Part shown: positions 49,656 to 58,162 of the stretch, piece by piece
How the letters are laid out: each line of letters begins with the position of its first letter
How positions within the stretch are numbered: the first letter of the stretch is position 1
Assembly (NCBI RefSeq): GCF_017356015.1
Contig: NZ_JAFIQV010000015.1
Coordinates: forward strand, 62,001-126,000
Direction: 5' to 3'
Source: Azospirillum sp. SYSU D00513
GTDB taxonomy: Bacteria; Pseudomonadota; Alphaproteobacteria; Azospirillales; Azospirillaceae
DNA length: 64,000 bases
The notes under the pieces: generated by a model
What the model saw: only the letters and a program-made list of their open reading frames with translations
What the model was told of the DNA's origin: nothing
The model's database searches: none
Position numbers and translations under genes: made by a program

Positions 49656-50261
49656 GTGCCACGCGTCGCGATGTCATCCTGTCCCAGCCCGGCCGCAGCG
49701 GTCGGCGTCTCCCCTAAGCCCGACCGCACGATCGTGCTCGTCGGGCTGATGGGGTCCGGCAAGACCAGCATCGGCCGCCGGTTGGCGGCACGTCTCGGCC
49801 TGCCCTTCCGTGACGTGGACCAGGAGGTCGAGGCCGCCGCCGGCCGGACCGTCGAGGAGATCTTCCGGCAGCATGGCGAGGCGGCCTTCCGCGAGGGCGA
49901 GCGCAAGGTGATCGCGCGGCTGCTGCGCGAGGAGCCGGTCCATGTGCTGGCGACCGGCGGCGGCAGCTACATGGATCCGGAGACGCGCCGGCTGATCCGG
50001 AACAGCGCGCTCGTGATCTGGCTGCGGGCAGATCTGGAGCTTCTGCTGCGCCGGACGGCGCGGCGCACCCACAGGCCACTCCTCAAGCAGGGCAACCCGC
50101 GCGACACGCTGGAGCGGCTGATCGCCGAGCGCTACGGCACCTACGCCGACGCCGACCTCGTGGTGGACAGCGTGGACGTGCCGATCGAGGCGATGGTCGA
50201 CCGTGTCATGGCGGCACTGCGGGGCCACGACACCGTCAGGGCGGAACCGGCGGCCCGCTGA
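49656..50261 (+). CDS. aroK: Shikimate kinase
   Basis: A 201-residue P-loop kinase, ATP + shikimate to shikimate 3-phosphate. Walker A GLMGSGKTSIGRRLA, substrate-site DVDQEVE, ATGGGSYM and lid RRTHRPLL are all present. A GTG at 49656 with TGAGGA 4 bases upstream fits best; ATG at 49671 is an alternative. Unlike usual aroK-aroB pairs, it lies 23 bases behind quiC and likely shares its transcript, so it may feed imported shikimate into biosynthesis. Confidence 0.92.
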   Translation: MPRVAMSSCPSPAAAVGVSPKPDRTIVLVGLMGSGKTSIGRRLAARLGLPFRDVDQEVEAAAGRTVEEIFRQHGEAAFREGERKVIARLLREEPVHVLATGGGSYMDPETRRLIRNSALVIWLRADLELLLRRTARRTHRPLLKQGNPRDTLERLIAERYGTYADADLVVDSVDVPIEAMVDRVMAALRGHDTVRAEPAAR

Positions 50262-50280
50262 ACACCGGAATCGCCGGGGA

Positions 50281-51048
50281 TCAGAGCAGGCCCATCCCCT
50301 TGAGGCCGTCGTAGAGCAGCTTGGCGCCCGCCGCGAACAGCAGGATGTAGCTGGCCCGGTAGAACAGCGCCTCCGGCACGCGCTTGGTCAGCCAGACGCC
50401 GAGCCAGATGCCGAGCGGCGCCAGCGGCGAGAGCACGAGCGCCGTGGAGAAATTCGCCATGTTGATCTGCCCCAGCCAGAAATAGGGCACCAGCTTCACG
50501 TAATTCACCACGCCGAAGAAGACCACGGTGGTCCCGGCGAGCAGCATCTTCTCCATCCGCAAGGGCAGGAGATACACCATGATCGGCGGGCCGCCGGCAT
50601 GGGCGAGGAAGCTCGTGAAACCGGACATGCCCGACCAGAAGAAGCCCTTTGCCTGCGACGGCGGTGGCGCTTCGGCAAGCTTGCGTTGAAGGAGCGGGCG
50701 GAGCCACTGGTTGATCGAGAAGAGGATCGAGATCGCACCGATGATGACCCGCACCGCGTCATCGTCCAGATGCCCGAAGGCCAGCACGCCGAGCCCGATC
50801 CCAAGAAGCGCCCCCGGCAGCAGCACCGCCATCTGCGCGCGGCTCCAGCTGTGGCGGTAGGCCCAGAGGCCGAACAGGTCCATCAGGCACAGGATCGGCA
50901 GCATCAGCCCGGCCGCCTCGCCCGGCGGCATGACCAGCGCCATCATCGGCACTGCCAGCGCCCCGAGCCCCGACAAGCCCCCCTTGCTGATCCCCGTCAG
51001 AAGGACGGCGGGAACCGTCAGCGCGTAGAAAGCGGCGTCGGTGATCAC
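50281..51048 (-). CDS. TauE/SafE family sulfite/anion exporter-like membrane protein
   Basis: A 255-residue TauE/SafE (DUF81) protein with about eight helices. Signatures: LLTGISKGGLSGLGALAVPMMAL near the N-terminus and the repeat-related WSGMSGFTSFLAHAGGPPIMVYLLP in the middle, the two pseudo-symmetric halves of the family. The start is placed at GTG 51048 (MITDAAFYALTVPAVLL), since the longer frame upstream has no coding character. Convergent with shikimate kinase (19 bp). The substrate (sulfite, sulfonate or other small anion) is unknown. Confidence 0.88.
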   Translation of the reverse strand: MITDAAFYALTVPAVLLTGISKGGLSGLGALAVPMMALVMPPGEAAGLMLPILCLMDLFGLWAYRHSWSRAQMAVLLPGALLGIGLGVLAFGHLDDDAVRVIIGAISILFSINQWLRPLLQRKLAEAPPPSQAKGFFWSGMSGFTSFLAHAGGPPIMVYLLPLRMEKMLLAGTTVVFFGVVNYVKLVPYFWLGQINMANFSTALVLSPLAPLGIWLGVWLTKRVPEALFYRASYILLFAAGAKLLYDGLKGMGLL

Positions 51049-51259
51049 GGGAGAACCCTTCGTCGAGGCGGGTGGCGGCGCGAACGGACGGCGCGCCGAC
51101 GGGCCGCTGTTATCCGCGCCCGCCCGCATGGCGGTCAACGGGCTTTTCCGGAATGGCGGATCGACGAAAGACTCTCGATGTTTGTTCAGACAGGCTTGCC
51201 TGAAGCCGCCATGTTCGCTCAACTCGAAGAGATCGTGGACGGTTTGGAGCAGGAGCATC

Positions 51260-51514
51260 ATGCGCCGTACGTTGGTCTATCCGGCGGTCCTCACCCCCGC
51301 CGCCCTCTTCGACAGTGACGAAACCGGATTCGTAGCTTCCTTCCCCGACTTGCCCGAGGCGGTCACGCAGGGCGAAACCGAAGTGGAAGCCTTGCGTGAA
51401 GCCGCCGATTGCCTGGAGGAGGCCATCGCCAACCGCATGCGGCGACGTCTTGAGGTTCCCACCCCGTCTCCTGTCGGCGAGGGGCAGCACCCGGTTTCCA
51501 CCCTCTCCGAATGA
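51260..51514 (+). CDS. Short HicB-like antitoxin-type protein
   Basis: An 84-residue protein with a HicB-like fold: MRRTLVYPAVLTPAALFDSDETGFVASFPDLPEAVTQGETEVEALREAADCLEEAI. The usual C-terminal DNA-binding domain (HTH or RHH) is missing; the tail EVPTPSPVGEGQHPVSTLSE is disordered. No HicA toxin gene is visible: the 46-codon frame just upstream (51178-51318) does not resemble HicA. GGAGCAGGAGC precedes the ATG. Orphan short HicB proteins are common; function unknown. Confidence 0.78.
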   Translation: MRRTLVYPAVLTPAALFDSDETGFVASFPDLPEAVTQGETEVEALREAADCLEEAIANRMRRRLEVPTPSPVGEGQHPVSTLSE

Positions 51515-51515
51515 G

Positions 51516-51555
51516 AAAGCCGCATCCCGACCCTCCAGGCCAGGATGCGGCTTTT
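51516..51555. terminator. Bidirectional terminator between hicB-like and pit genes
   Basis: AAAGCCGCATCC (51516-51527) pairs perfectly over 12 bp with GGATGCGGCTTT (51543-51554); T-runs occur on both strands. It serves the convergent genes on either side. Confidence 0.92.
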
Positions 51556-51571
51556 CCCGTAAGTACAATCC

Positions 51572-52570
51572 TCAGAACAGGCGCGTCAGCTCGTAGAAGA
51601 TCCAGGCGACCAGGGCCGAGGCGGGCATGGTGACGATCCAGGCGACGAGGATGCCCCGCGCCAGCCCCCAGCGCACGGCGGACGCGCGGCGCGAGGCGCC
51701 CACGCCGATGATGGCCCCCGTGATGGTGTGGGTCGTGCTCACCGGCACGCCGAGCCCCGTCGCCATGAACAGCGTGATGGCGCCGGCGGTCTCCGCGCAG
51801 AAGCCGTGCACCGGCTTCAGGTCGGTCAGGCGGGAGCCCATGGTCTTGACGATCTTCCAGCCGCCGAACAGCGTGCCGAAGGCCATGCAGAACTGGCAGC
51901 TCAGCACCACCCAGAACGGCACGTAGAAGGTTTCGCCCAGATAGCCCTGCGAGAAGAGAAGAACGGCGATGATGCCCATCGTCTTCTGCGCGTCGTTGCC
52001 GCCGTGTCCGAGGCTGTAGAGCGAGGCCGAGGCGATCTGCAGGGTGCGGAACACCCGGTCCACGCCGAAGGGCGTCGCGCGCGAGAAGGTCCAGGACACG
52101 ATCAGCACGATCACCAGCGCCAGCAGGAAGCCCACGGTCGGCGACACCACGATGGCGACCGCGGTCTTGGTCAGGCCGCTCGCCACGATGGCGTCCAGCC
52201 CGGCCGCGGCGATGCCCGCCCCGGCCAGCCCGCCGATCAGGGCGTGCGAGGAGCTGGAGGGGATGCCGAAGCGCCAGGTGATCACGTTCCAGACGATGGC
52301 GCCCATCAATGCGGCGAAGATCACCGCCGGACTGATCACGTCGGCCGAGACGATGCCCCGGCCGATGGTGGTCGCGACATGCAGCCCGAAGAACAGGAAG
52401 GCGATGAAATTGAAGAAGGCCGCCAGCAGGACGGCGTTGCGCGGCGACAGCACGCGCGTCGAGACCACCGTGGCGATGGAGTTGGCGGCGTCGTGCAGCC
52501 CGTTCAGGAAATCGAAGAGAAGAGCCACGCCGATCAGGCCGATGAGCAGTGGCAGAGCGAGGGTTTCCAT
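51572..52570 (-). CDS. pit: Inorganic phosphate transporter, PiT family
   Basis: A 332-residue low-affinity phosphate (metal-phosphate/H+ or Na+) symporter. The duplicated PiT signature is visible: DFLNGLHDAANSIATVVSTRVLSPRNAVLLAAFFNF near the N-terminus and SLGHGGNDAQKTMGIIAVLLFSQGYL in the second half. GIPSSSSHALIGGLAGAG and GVPVSTTHTITGAIIGVG are the paired family loops. About ten helices. Follows the DUF47 gene by 31 bp, the standard DUF47-pit operon. Confidence 0.95.
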   Translation of the reverse strand: METLALPLLIGLIGVALLFDFLNGLHDAANSIATVVSTRVLSPRNAVLLAAFFNFIAFLFFGLHVATTIGRGIVSADVISPAVIFAALMGAIVWNVITWRFGIPSSSSHALIGGLAGAGIAAAGLDAIVASGLTKTAVAIVVSPTVGFLLALVIVLIVSWTFSRATPFGVDRVFRTLQIASASLYSLGHGGNDAQKTMGIIAVLLFSQGYLGETFYVPFWVVLSCQFCMAFGTLFGGWKIVKTMGSRLTDLKPVHGFCAETAGAITLFMATGLGVPVSTTHTITGAIIGVGASRRASAVRWGLARGILVAWIVTMPASALVAWIFYELTRLF

Positions 52571-52601
52571 GGGCTTCTTCCGGCTTGCCTGTGTGGGCGC
52601 G

Positions 52602-53255
52602 TCAGACGTGGTCGACGATGATGGAGTCGATGATGTCCGCGACGTCCTCGCCCGCGTCGAGCACCGCCTCCAACAGTTCGACGATCTCGCGCACCAGCGC
52701 CTGGCGGTAGGTGATCGGGGCGTCGAGCCCGCCGCTCTCCTCGCGCAGTCGGCGCTTGGCCGCGCGCAGCAGCGTGTCGCTCTCGCTCTCCAGGCGGGAG
52801 ATCTCGGCCGTCATCCGGGTCAGGCTGGCGGCGTTGCGCGGGATGTCGCGCAGAAGCGGGATGCCCTCGTTCAACGTGCGGGCGCAGCTCAGGATGCCCT
52901 CGGCCATGGTGTGCATCTCGACCGTGTAGGGCATGGGGCCGGCCTCGGTCACGTGCCGGGCGACGTCCTGGATCAGGTCGATGATGTCGTCCATCCGCTT
53001 GGCCAGGTCCTGGATGTCCGACCGGTCGAAGGGAACGATGAAGCTGCGGTGGATGGCGAGCTGGATCGTCTTCGCGACCTCGTCGGCCTCGCTCTCCGCC
53101 TTGCGGATCACCTGGAAACGCGCCTCCAGATCGTTGCCTTCGCGCAGGAGGTCGAGCAGCGCCTGGGCGGCCACGGTGATGAGGCGGGAGTGCTCTGTGA
53201 AATGGTCGAAGAACCGCTCGTCTTTCGGCATCAGCGCCCGGAAGAGGCTCAGCAT
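52602..53255 (-). CDS. DUF47 family PhoU-like Pit accessory protein
   Basis: A 217-residue all-helical protein (TIGR00153/DUF47), PhoU-related, which modulates the adjacent Pit transporter. Signatures: MLSLFRALMPKDERFFDHFTEHS and AIHRSFIVPFDRSDIQDLAKRMDDIIDLIQDV, with a second helix bundle ending EIVELLEAVLDAGEDVADIIDSIIVDHV. The start MLSLF is chosen over METIM four codons earlier because of a GGAAA site and family length. A Pho-box-like sequence lies 83 bp upstream. Confidence 0.92.
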   Translation of the reverse strand: MLSLFRALMPKDERFFDHFTEHSRLITVAAQALLDLLREGNDLEARFQVIRKAESEADEVAKTIQLAIHRSFIVPFDRSDIQDLAKRMDDIIDLIQDVARHVTEAGPMPYTVEMHTMAEGILSCARTLNEGIPLLRDIPRNAASLTRMTAEISRLESESDTLLRAAKRRLREESGGLDAPITYRQALVREIVELLEAVLDAGEDVADIIDSIIVDHV

Positions 53256-53337
53256 GATCGTTTCCATGTGCAATGTGGTCGGCGCCGCCCCATTGTGGGC
53301 AAGCCGCGCGCGCCGTGTAGCATTCCCGGCACGCAAA

Positions 53338-53355
53338 CTGTAACAATAACGTCAT
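53338..53355 (+). promoter_or_regulatory. Pho-box-like sequence CTGTAAC-AATA-ACGTCAT
   Basis: Two 7-bp units, each 5/7 to CTGTCAT, with a 4-bp AT spacer, in the 329-bp gap 53256-53584 between the DUF47-pit operon and the Nudix gene. It reads toward the Nudix gene. No other clear feature is seen in this gap. Confidence 0.35.
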
Positions 53356-53584
53356 GAAAGGGGCAGGGTTGTGCGCCCCGCTGAAAATCCGGACTTGGCC
53401 GGACGCCTCGGAACCCCCAGCTTCATTGAAGTGAAAACCGAAGCGGATGGGGCCGAAGCCGCGGCCGGCCCCGGCATGCGACACGCAACCGAGCAGGAGG
53501 ACATGTCCGGGTGAACGCGGAACCAGTTGCCCTCCCTCTCTTCCGGCTGGACCGCACAGACGGGCTCTGCCCGGGACGGCCGTC

Positions 53585-54034
53585 ATGAGACACCGCAAGC
53601 CACGCACCCAGTACGCGGCCCTGCCCTACCGGCTGGTGAACGGCCGGCCTGAAGTGCTGCTCGTGACCTCGCGCGAGACCCGGCGCTGGATCATCCCCAA
53701 GGGCTGGGCGAAGAAGGGCGTCAAGCCGCACGAGATGGCCGCCATCGAGGCTTACGAGGAAGCGGGCGTGCGCGGTGATGTCGGCAAGCGCCCGATCGGC
53801 TCCTACCGCTACGAGAAGCGCCTGGCGGACGGCAAGACCGTGCCCTGCGACGTCACGGTCTTCCCCCTGGAGATCCACGAGGAGCTGGAGAGCTGGCCGG
53901 AGAAGGACCAGCGCGAGCGGCGCTGGCTCAGCTCCAGCCAAGCGGCTCTCCTCATCAGCGAGGGCGGGCTGGTCGGGCTCCTGCTGCGGATCGGCCTGCC
54001 CCCGAACGACGAGGCGCCGGCCACGAGGTCCTGA
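53585..54034 (+). CDS. Nudix hydrolase
   Basis: A 149-residue Nudix protein of the diphosphoinositol/diadenosine polyphosphate-type subgroup. The box reads GWAKKGVKPHEMAAIEAYEEAGVRG, with the REUXEE core present as EAYEEAG (first Arg replaced). Upstream QYAALPYRLVNGRPEVLLVTSRETRRWIIPKG is the usual first strand and substrate loop. The start MRHRKPRTQYAALPY is set by the fold; the upstream frame extension is Pro/Arg-rich and not coding-like. Divergent from DUF47-pit; the combination suggests phosphate or polyphosphate metabolism, but this is not shown. Confidence 0.9.
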   Translation: MRHRKPRTQYAALPYRLVNGRPEVLLVTSRETRRWIIPKGWAKKGVKPHEMAAIEAYEEAGVRGDVGKRPIGSYRYEKRLADGKTVPCDVTVFPLEIHEELESWPEKDQRERRWLSSSQAALLISEGGLVGLLLRIGLPPNDEAPATRS

Positions 54035-54141
54035 CCGCCCCGCCGCCCTGACCGGGAGAGCTATGCCCAAGGACGAGGGCAACCGCCCGCCTTGTCCCCT
54101 GTTGCGGTGATGACCCGTTCAACAGATTGGAGAGGACCGGC

Positions 54142-54357
54142 ATGGCGACGGAAAAGGCTTCGGGCGAGAAGGCTGCGGGCAGCACCCGGCACGTGGCGGG
54201 CGCGGGAACGGACACGCGCGTGGACGCTCCCGACACGCTCCAGGGCAGCGAGGACCGCGAGAACACGGACGACACTCCGGTCGGCGACACCGTGACGACC
54301 GGCAGTCCGGCGGCGACCTCCACCGGCGACGACGTGCAGCCGGGCAACCGTCCCTGA
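54142..54357 (+). CDS. Small disordered hypothetical protein
   Basis: A 71-residue Thr/Ala/Gly/Asp-rich acidic protein (MATEKASGEKAAGSTRHVAGAGTDTRVDAPDT...), with no hydrophobic core, signal or cysteine. A TTGGAGAGGA site precedes the ATG. Composition is typical of stress-induced intrinsically disordered proteins; no family recognised. Confidence 0.65.
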   Translation: MATEKASGEKAAGSTRHVAGAGTDTRVDAPDTLQGSEDRENTDDTPVGDTVTTGSPAATSTGDDVQPGNRP

Positions 54358-54461
54358 ACCGCACGAACCAGCCGGAGGGGCGAGACGGACCGGCCGCGCG
54401 CCGGGAAGCGATCCCGGACGCGGGGGAGCCGGAGGAAGGCACGCCGGAACAGGGCGGCTTC

Positions 54462-55031
54462 ATGCGTCGGAATCTGGGCAGGATCCTGGTGGCCGGCGGC
54501 ACGCTCGCGGCGGTCGCCACCATCGCCGCACGGAACGGTGGCGGAAGCCCGGCACCTCACGAGGGCGCCTCTCGCGAAAAACCGCATGACGAGCCCGGTC
54601 GCCGGGAAGCGGTTCCTGACGCATCGGGGCCAGCGCCACCGGCCGGGCTGGGTCCCCTTGGCGTCATTCCGAATGGCACCCGGACCGCGGGTGCGCTGCT
54701 CGACGGCGGCGGCATTCTCATGGACACCGCCCATGCCGCCGGCCGGGAATGGCTGGCCTGCCTTCGCATGATCAGCCGGCGGCAGGCGGCCGACCTGGAG
54801 CGGCTGTCCCGGTGCCGCTCGCCGGCGGACGCGATGGCGATCCAGGCGCGGTCCTTCGCGGACCAGACGGAGACGGCGATGCGGGCCGGGCTGGCGATCA
54901 ACGCCCTCTGGGTGGAGGCCGCCTCCTGCGTTACCCGCGGCTTCGCGGAACGGGCGGAGGCGGCCGGTGCCGGTGTCGAGAGGAACCCGGCTGCGGACCG
55001 GGAACGCGGCGGAATGCCGGGCGAGGGCTGA
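54462..55031 (+). CDS. Phasin-like protein with N-terminal hydrophobic segment
   Basis: A 189-residue protein. Residues 1-25 (MRRNLGRILVAGGTLAAVATIAARN) form a hydrophobic segment or signal anchor, followed by a Pro/Gly/Glu-rich linker to about residue 70. The C-terminal helix region (GREWLACLRMISRRQAADLERLSRCRSPADAMAIQARSFADQTETAMRAGLAINALWVEAA) resembles the phasin fold, as found in PHA-granule or membrane-stress proteins. An atypical feature is the N-terminal membrane-type stretch. Follows the disordered gene by 104 bp. Confidence 0.72.
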   Translation: MRRNLGRILVAGGTLAAVATIAARNGGGSPAPHEGASREKPHDEPGRREAVPDASGPAPPAGLGPLGVIPNGTRTAGALLDGGGILMDTAHAAGREWLACLRMISRRQAADLERLSRCRSPADAMAIQARSFADQTETAMRAGLAINALWVEAASCVTRGFAERAEAAGAGVERNPAADRERGGMPGEG

Positions 55032-55081
55032 ATCCCGAACGTCCTGCCAAAGCCGTGACACCCATGCTATAGCCCGCGCCG

Positions 55082-55594
55082 ATGGACTTGGCCTCGCTCA
55101 TCCGCTTCCGCCCGCCGGGCCATGTCAACGCCGGCTTCCCGGCCGAGCTGAAGGTCGGGCGCCGCCTGCGCGAGCTGGGCGTTCCGACGCTGCACGGCGC
55201 CTGCATCGGCGCCGATCCGAAGCGCGAACGCGAACTGGACTATCTGGCGCTGCTCGGCGGACGCCTCTGGATCGTCGAGGTGAAGTCCAGCGAGGGACAC
55301 CCTCCCCGCTGGTCGGCGGACGGCGTCCGGCTCGTCGGTCCCGCCACGCTGGAAACGGCGCGGCGCCAGATCCGCCGACAGGTGGAGGCCCTGTCGGCCA
55401 TCCTGCCGGGCACCCTCGTGGCGGGGGTGGTCGTCTTCTCCGAACGGGTGCGCGTCGAGCCGCCCCGCGAGGACGCCATCACGCTCGATTCCCTGCCGGA
55501 CCTCGTCGCGCGGGAGAATATCGGGACGGCGTCCGCCACGACGCTGGACCTGTGGGAGAGGCTCCATCAGCTCCGGGCGGCCTGCCTGGACTGA
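55082..55594 (+). CDS. NERD (nuclease-related) domain-like protein
   Basis: A 170-residue protein with a PD-(D/E)XK-type NERD core: AELKVGRRLRELGVPTLHGACIGADPKRERELDYLALLGGRLWIVEVKSS, in which Glu (KVG..AEL), Asp (ELDYL) and the E-V-K triad form the nuclease-like site. A C-terminal helical half follows (TARRQIRRQVEALSAIL, VVFSERVRVEPP). NERD proteins are presumed nucleases or DNA/RNA-processing accessory proteins with unknown targets. No good ribosome site; the start is set by the fold. Stands alone between phasin-like and YetF-like genes. Confidence 0.8.
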   Translation: MDLASLIRFRPPGHVNAGFPAELKVGRRLRELGVPTLHGACIGADPKRERELDYLALLGGRLWIVEVKSSEGHPPRWSADGVRLVGPATLETARRQIRRQVEALSAILPGTLVAGVVVFSERVRVEPPREDAITLDSLPDLVARENIGTASATTLDLWERLHQLRAACLD

Positions 55595-55681
55595 CGGTCC
55601 TCCCGCCCCCTGCCCCCCTGGATCATAGCCGCGGGGCGCGCGTTGCTCCGTCACGCAGCAACGCAAGGGACGGCGGCCGTC

Positions 55682-56254
55682 ATGGACGAATTCGACATTC
55701 TGGCAAGGCTGATCCTCGGCATCGGGTCGGACAACAAGGAGATCACGGCCTGGCAGATGGGGCTGCGGGCCGTCATCGTCTATGTCGTGACGCTGGCCTT
55801 CGTGCGGCTCGGCAAGAAGCGCTTCATGGGGAAGGCGACGGCCTTCGACGTCATCCTGGGAATCATGCTGGGCTCCATCGCGAGCCGCGCCATCACCGGC
55901 AACGCTCCCTTCCTGCCGGCGCTGGCCGCGACCGCCATCCTCGTCGCCATGCATTCCCTGCTCTCCGCCCTCGCCTGCCGCTGGCACGGATTCGGAGCGA
56001 TGCTCAAGGGGCATTCCGAAACCCTGATCCGTGACGGCAGGATCGACGAGCGCATGATGGCCAGGACGCACCTGACCGACCGCGACCTGGAGGAAGACCT
56101 CCGCCGCCATGGCCTCACGGACGCCTCCGGGGTCGCCGAGGCGCGGCTGGAACGCAACGGCGACATCAGCATCGTGAAGGCCAAGCCCGAGCCGCGGGTC
56201 ATCGAGATCGGCGTGGCCGACGGGGTGAAGACCGTCCGCATCGAGCTGGGCTAA
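55682..56254 (+). CDS. DUF421 (YetF-like) membrane protein
   Basis: A 190-residue protein with three N-terminal membrane helices (about residues 15-90; WQMGLRAVIVYVVTLAFVRLGKKRFMGKATAFDVILGIMLGSIASRAI is the DUF421 signature). A cytoplasmic alpha/beta domain follows with LIRDGRIDERMMARTHLTDRDLEEDLRRHGL and a terminal GVADGVKTVRIELG. Role unproven; YetF-family proteins are associated with sporulation or stress in other bacteria. Converges on the Na/Pi cotransporter gene (23 bp). Confidence 0.9.
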   Translation: MDEFDILARLILGIGSDNKEITAWQMGLRAVIVYVVTLAFVRLGKKRFMGKATAFDVILGIMLGSIASRAITGNAPFLPALAATAILVAMHSLLSALACRWHGFGAMLKGHSETLIRDGRIDERMMARTHLTDRDLEEDLRRHGLTDASGVAEARLERNGDISIVKAKPEPRVIEIGVADGVKTVRIELG

Positions 56255-56277
56255 GCCCGCGAGCAGCGCGGAACGCC

Positions 56278-57933
56278 TCAGGGAGCCTCGCCCCGCAGAC
56301 GGCTCGGCGCCAGTTCGCCGGAGCGGTCCAGCACGGGGTGCGCCACGGCGGCGAGGTGGGCGTTGATCCGCCGCAGGTCGCGCAGGATGTCGAGATGCAG
56401 CGCGCTGGTCTCCAGGCTCTCCGTCCGGCCGGCGCGCAGCCGCGCGAAATGGGCTTCGGTCGCCCGCGTCTCCAGGTCACGGATGACCTCCTTCTCCCTC
56501 ATGAGCGCGCGGGCCGAACGCAGGTCGCCGGACAGGAAGACCGCCGCCGCGAGGCGCTGGGTCTCGCCGAGCCGCTCCAGCATCGCCACGATCTCGGCCG
56601 CCCCCTCTTCCGAGAAGTGGAGCTGCCGCCCGATCTTCCTGCCCGCCGTCTCCATCAGATTGCGGTCGATGATGTCGCCGACATGCTCCAGGTTGATCGT
56701 CAGGGTGAGCACCTGCGACACGCGCCGGGCGTCGCGTTCGTCGAGATCCTCCAGGCTGATCCGTGTCAGGTAGCGCTTGATCGCCTCGTGCAGCCGGTCG
56801 AGCACGTCGTCCATGCGCCGGACCTCCTCCAGCAGCCGGCGGTCGTCCGTGCGGAAGACGTCCAGCGTGCCGCGCAGCATCGCGTCCACCGTGTCCGACA
56901 TGCGCAACGCCTCCCGCGCGGCGTTGGCGATGGCGAGGTGCGGCGCGCGCAGCGCCGCTTGGTCCAGATACTGGGGTGCCGCCGGATCGGCGACCGCCAC
57001 CCGTTCCGGGAACAGCCGGACCAGCAGCATCGCCAGTCGCGGCAGAACCCCGATGAACAGCGCCGCCAGGACAAGGTTGAAGGCGAGGTGGAAGCCGGCG
57101 GCCAGACGGCCGGGCTCCGGCGACAGATGGGCGAGCCCGGCGGTGAGCGGGCCGAGGAAGGCCAGCACCGCAAGGCAGCCGGCGGCGCGGGTCACCAGAT
57201 TGCCGACCGGCAGGCGGCGCGCCGCCGGGTTGCCGCCCGGCCCCTCCAGAACGGGGTTGACCGCGCCGCCGAGGTTGGCACCCGCCACCATCACGACCGC
57301 CGCTTCCGGCGGAATCGCCTGCGCGCCGGCCAGCGAAGCGATCAGCAGCACCACGGCGACGCTCGAATGCGCCGCCCAGGTCAGCACCGCCGCCAGCAGC
57401 AGGGCCACGACCGGATCCGCCGTCAGCACGCCGAGCAGCCCGTGCAGGGCCGGCGCCGTCCCGGCCTGCCCGGTGACGGCGACCAGCAGATGGAGCGACA
57501 GCAGCATCAGCCCGAGGCCGAGCCCGGCACGCCCGAGATCGCGGGCACGGCTGTTTCCGCCGCGCCGGAAGGCCAGGAACCCGGCCAGCAGCAGGAGGGG
57601 CGCCAGCCCGCCCCTGTCGAAGGTCATGAGCTGCACGATCAGCGTCGAGCCGACGTTGGCGCCGAGCATGGCGGCGAGCGCCGGCACCAGGGGAACGGCG
57701 CCAGCCGCCGTGAAGCCCGCGAGCATCAGCCCGGTGGCGGTGCTGCTCTGCAGGAGGAGCGTCACGCCGAGCCCGGCGAGGAAGGCCGTCCGGCGGTTGC
57801 CCAGCCCGGCACCGAGAAAGCGTCGCAAATCCGCGCCGAACGCCCGTGTCAGGCCGGTCTGGACCATCTGCAAGCCCCAGAGGAGCAGCACCACGTTGCC
57901 CGCGAGTTCGAGCAGCAGCCGCGTCGCCTGCAT
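56278..57933 (-). CDS. Na/Pi cotransporter family protein with C-terminal PhoU-like domain
   Basis: A 551-residue protein of the NptA/YjbB type. The membrane part (1-310) holds the duplicated Na/Pi repeat: LQSSTATGLMLAGFTAAGAVP with MLGANVGSTLIVQLM, and AAHSSVAVVLLIASLAGAQ with VAGANLGGAVNPVLEG. The C-terminal 200 residues form a PhoU-like helical bundle (EEVRRMDDVLDRLHEAIKRYLTRISLEDLDE, INLEHVGDIIDRNLME). The start MQATRLLLELAGNVVLLLWGLQ follows GGGGAGG. It is one of two phosphate-related units within 6 kb, the other being pit-DUF47. Confidence 0.93.
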   Translation of the reverse strand: MQATRLLLELAGNVVLLLWGLQMVQTGLTRAFGADLRRFLGAGLGNRRTAFLAGLGVTLLLQSSTATGLMLAGFTAAGAVPLVPALAAMLGANVGSTLIVQLMTFDRGGLAPLLLLAGFLAFRRGGNSRARDLGRAGLGLGLMLLSLHLLVAVTGQAGTAPALHGLLGVLTADPVVALLLAAVLTWAAHSSVAVVLLIASLAGAQAIPPEAAVVMVAGANLGGAVNPVLEGPGGNPAARRLPVGNLVTRAAGCLAVLAFLGPLTAGLAHLSPEPGRLAAGFHLAFNLVLAALFIGVLPRLAMLLVRLFPERVAVADPAAPQYLDQAALRAPHLAIANAAREALRMSDTVDAMLRGTLDVFRTDDRRLLEEVRRMDDVLDRLHEAIKRYLTRISLEDLDERDARRVSQVLTLTINLEHVGDIIDRNLMETAGRKIGRQLHFSEEGAAEIVAMLERLGETQRLAAAVFLSGDLRSARALMREKEVIRDLETRATEAHFARLRAGRTESLETSALHLDILRDLRRINAHLAAVAHPVLDRSGELAPSRLRGEAP

Positions 57934-58162
57934 CGGCACCTCCCCGTGGTTGGCCCCTTCTTTCCTTATGGGCATCGGTTCCGTCGGCCCCAAGCGGATC
58001 GGGAGGTCATCTCCCGAAAGGCATCTCCCCGCCGAATGGCCAGGCGTTTCCGGCCTTGGCCGGGGCGGGATATGACCCGCCGGACTGTTCGCCGGGCACG
58101 CCAGCCCCTATCTTGAAAAAAGGGCCATTTCCGGCACCGGCCCCATCCCGAGGAGCTCTTCG

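Noticed and set aside
51178-51318. 46-codon ORF upstream of the HicB-like gene as a HicA toxin
   Set aside because: MFVQTGLPEAAMFAQLEEIVDGLEQE-type sequence lacks the HicA GSHH core and has no ribosome site; kept only as a note.
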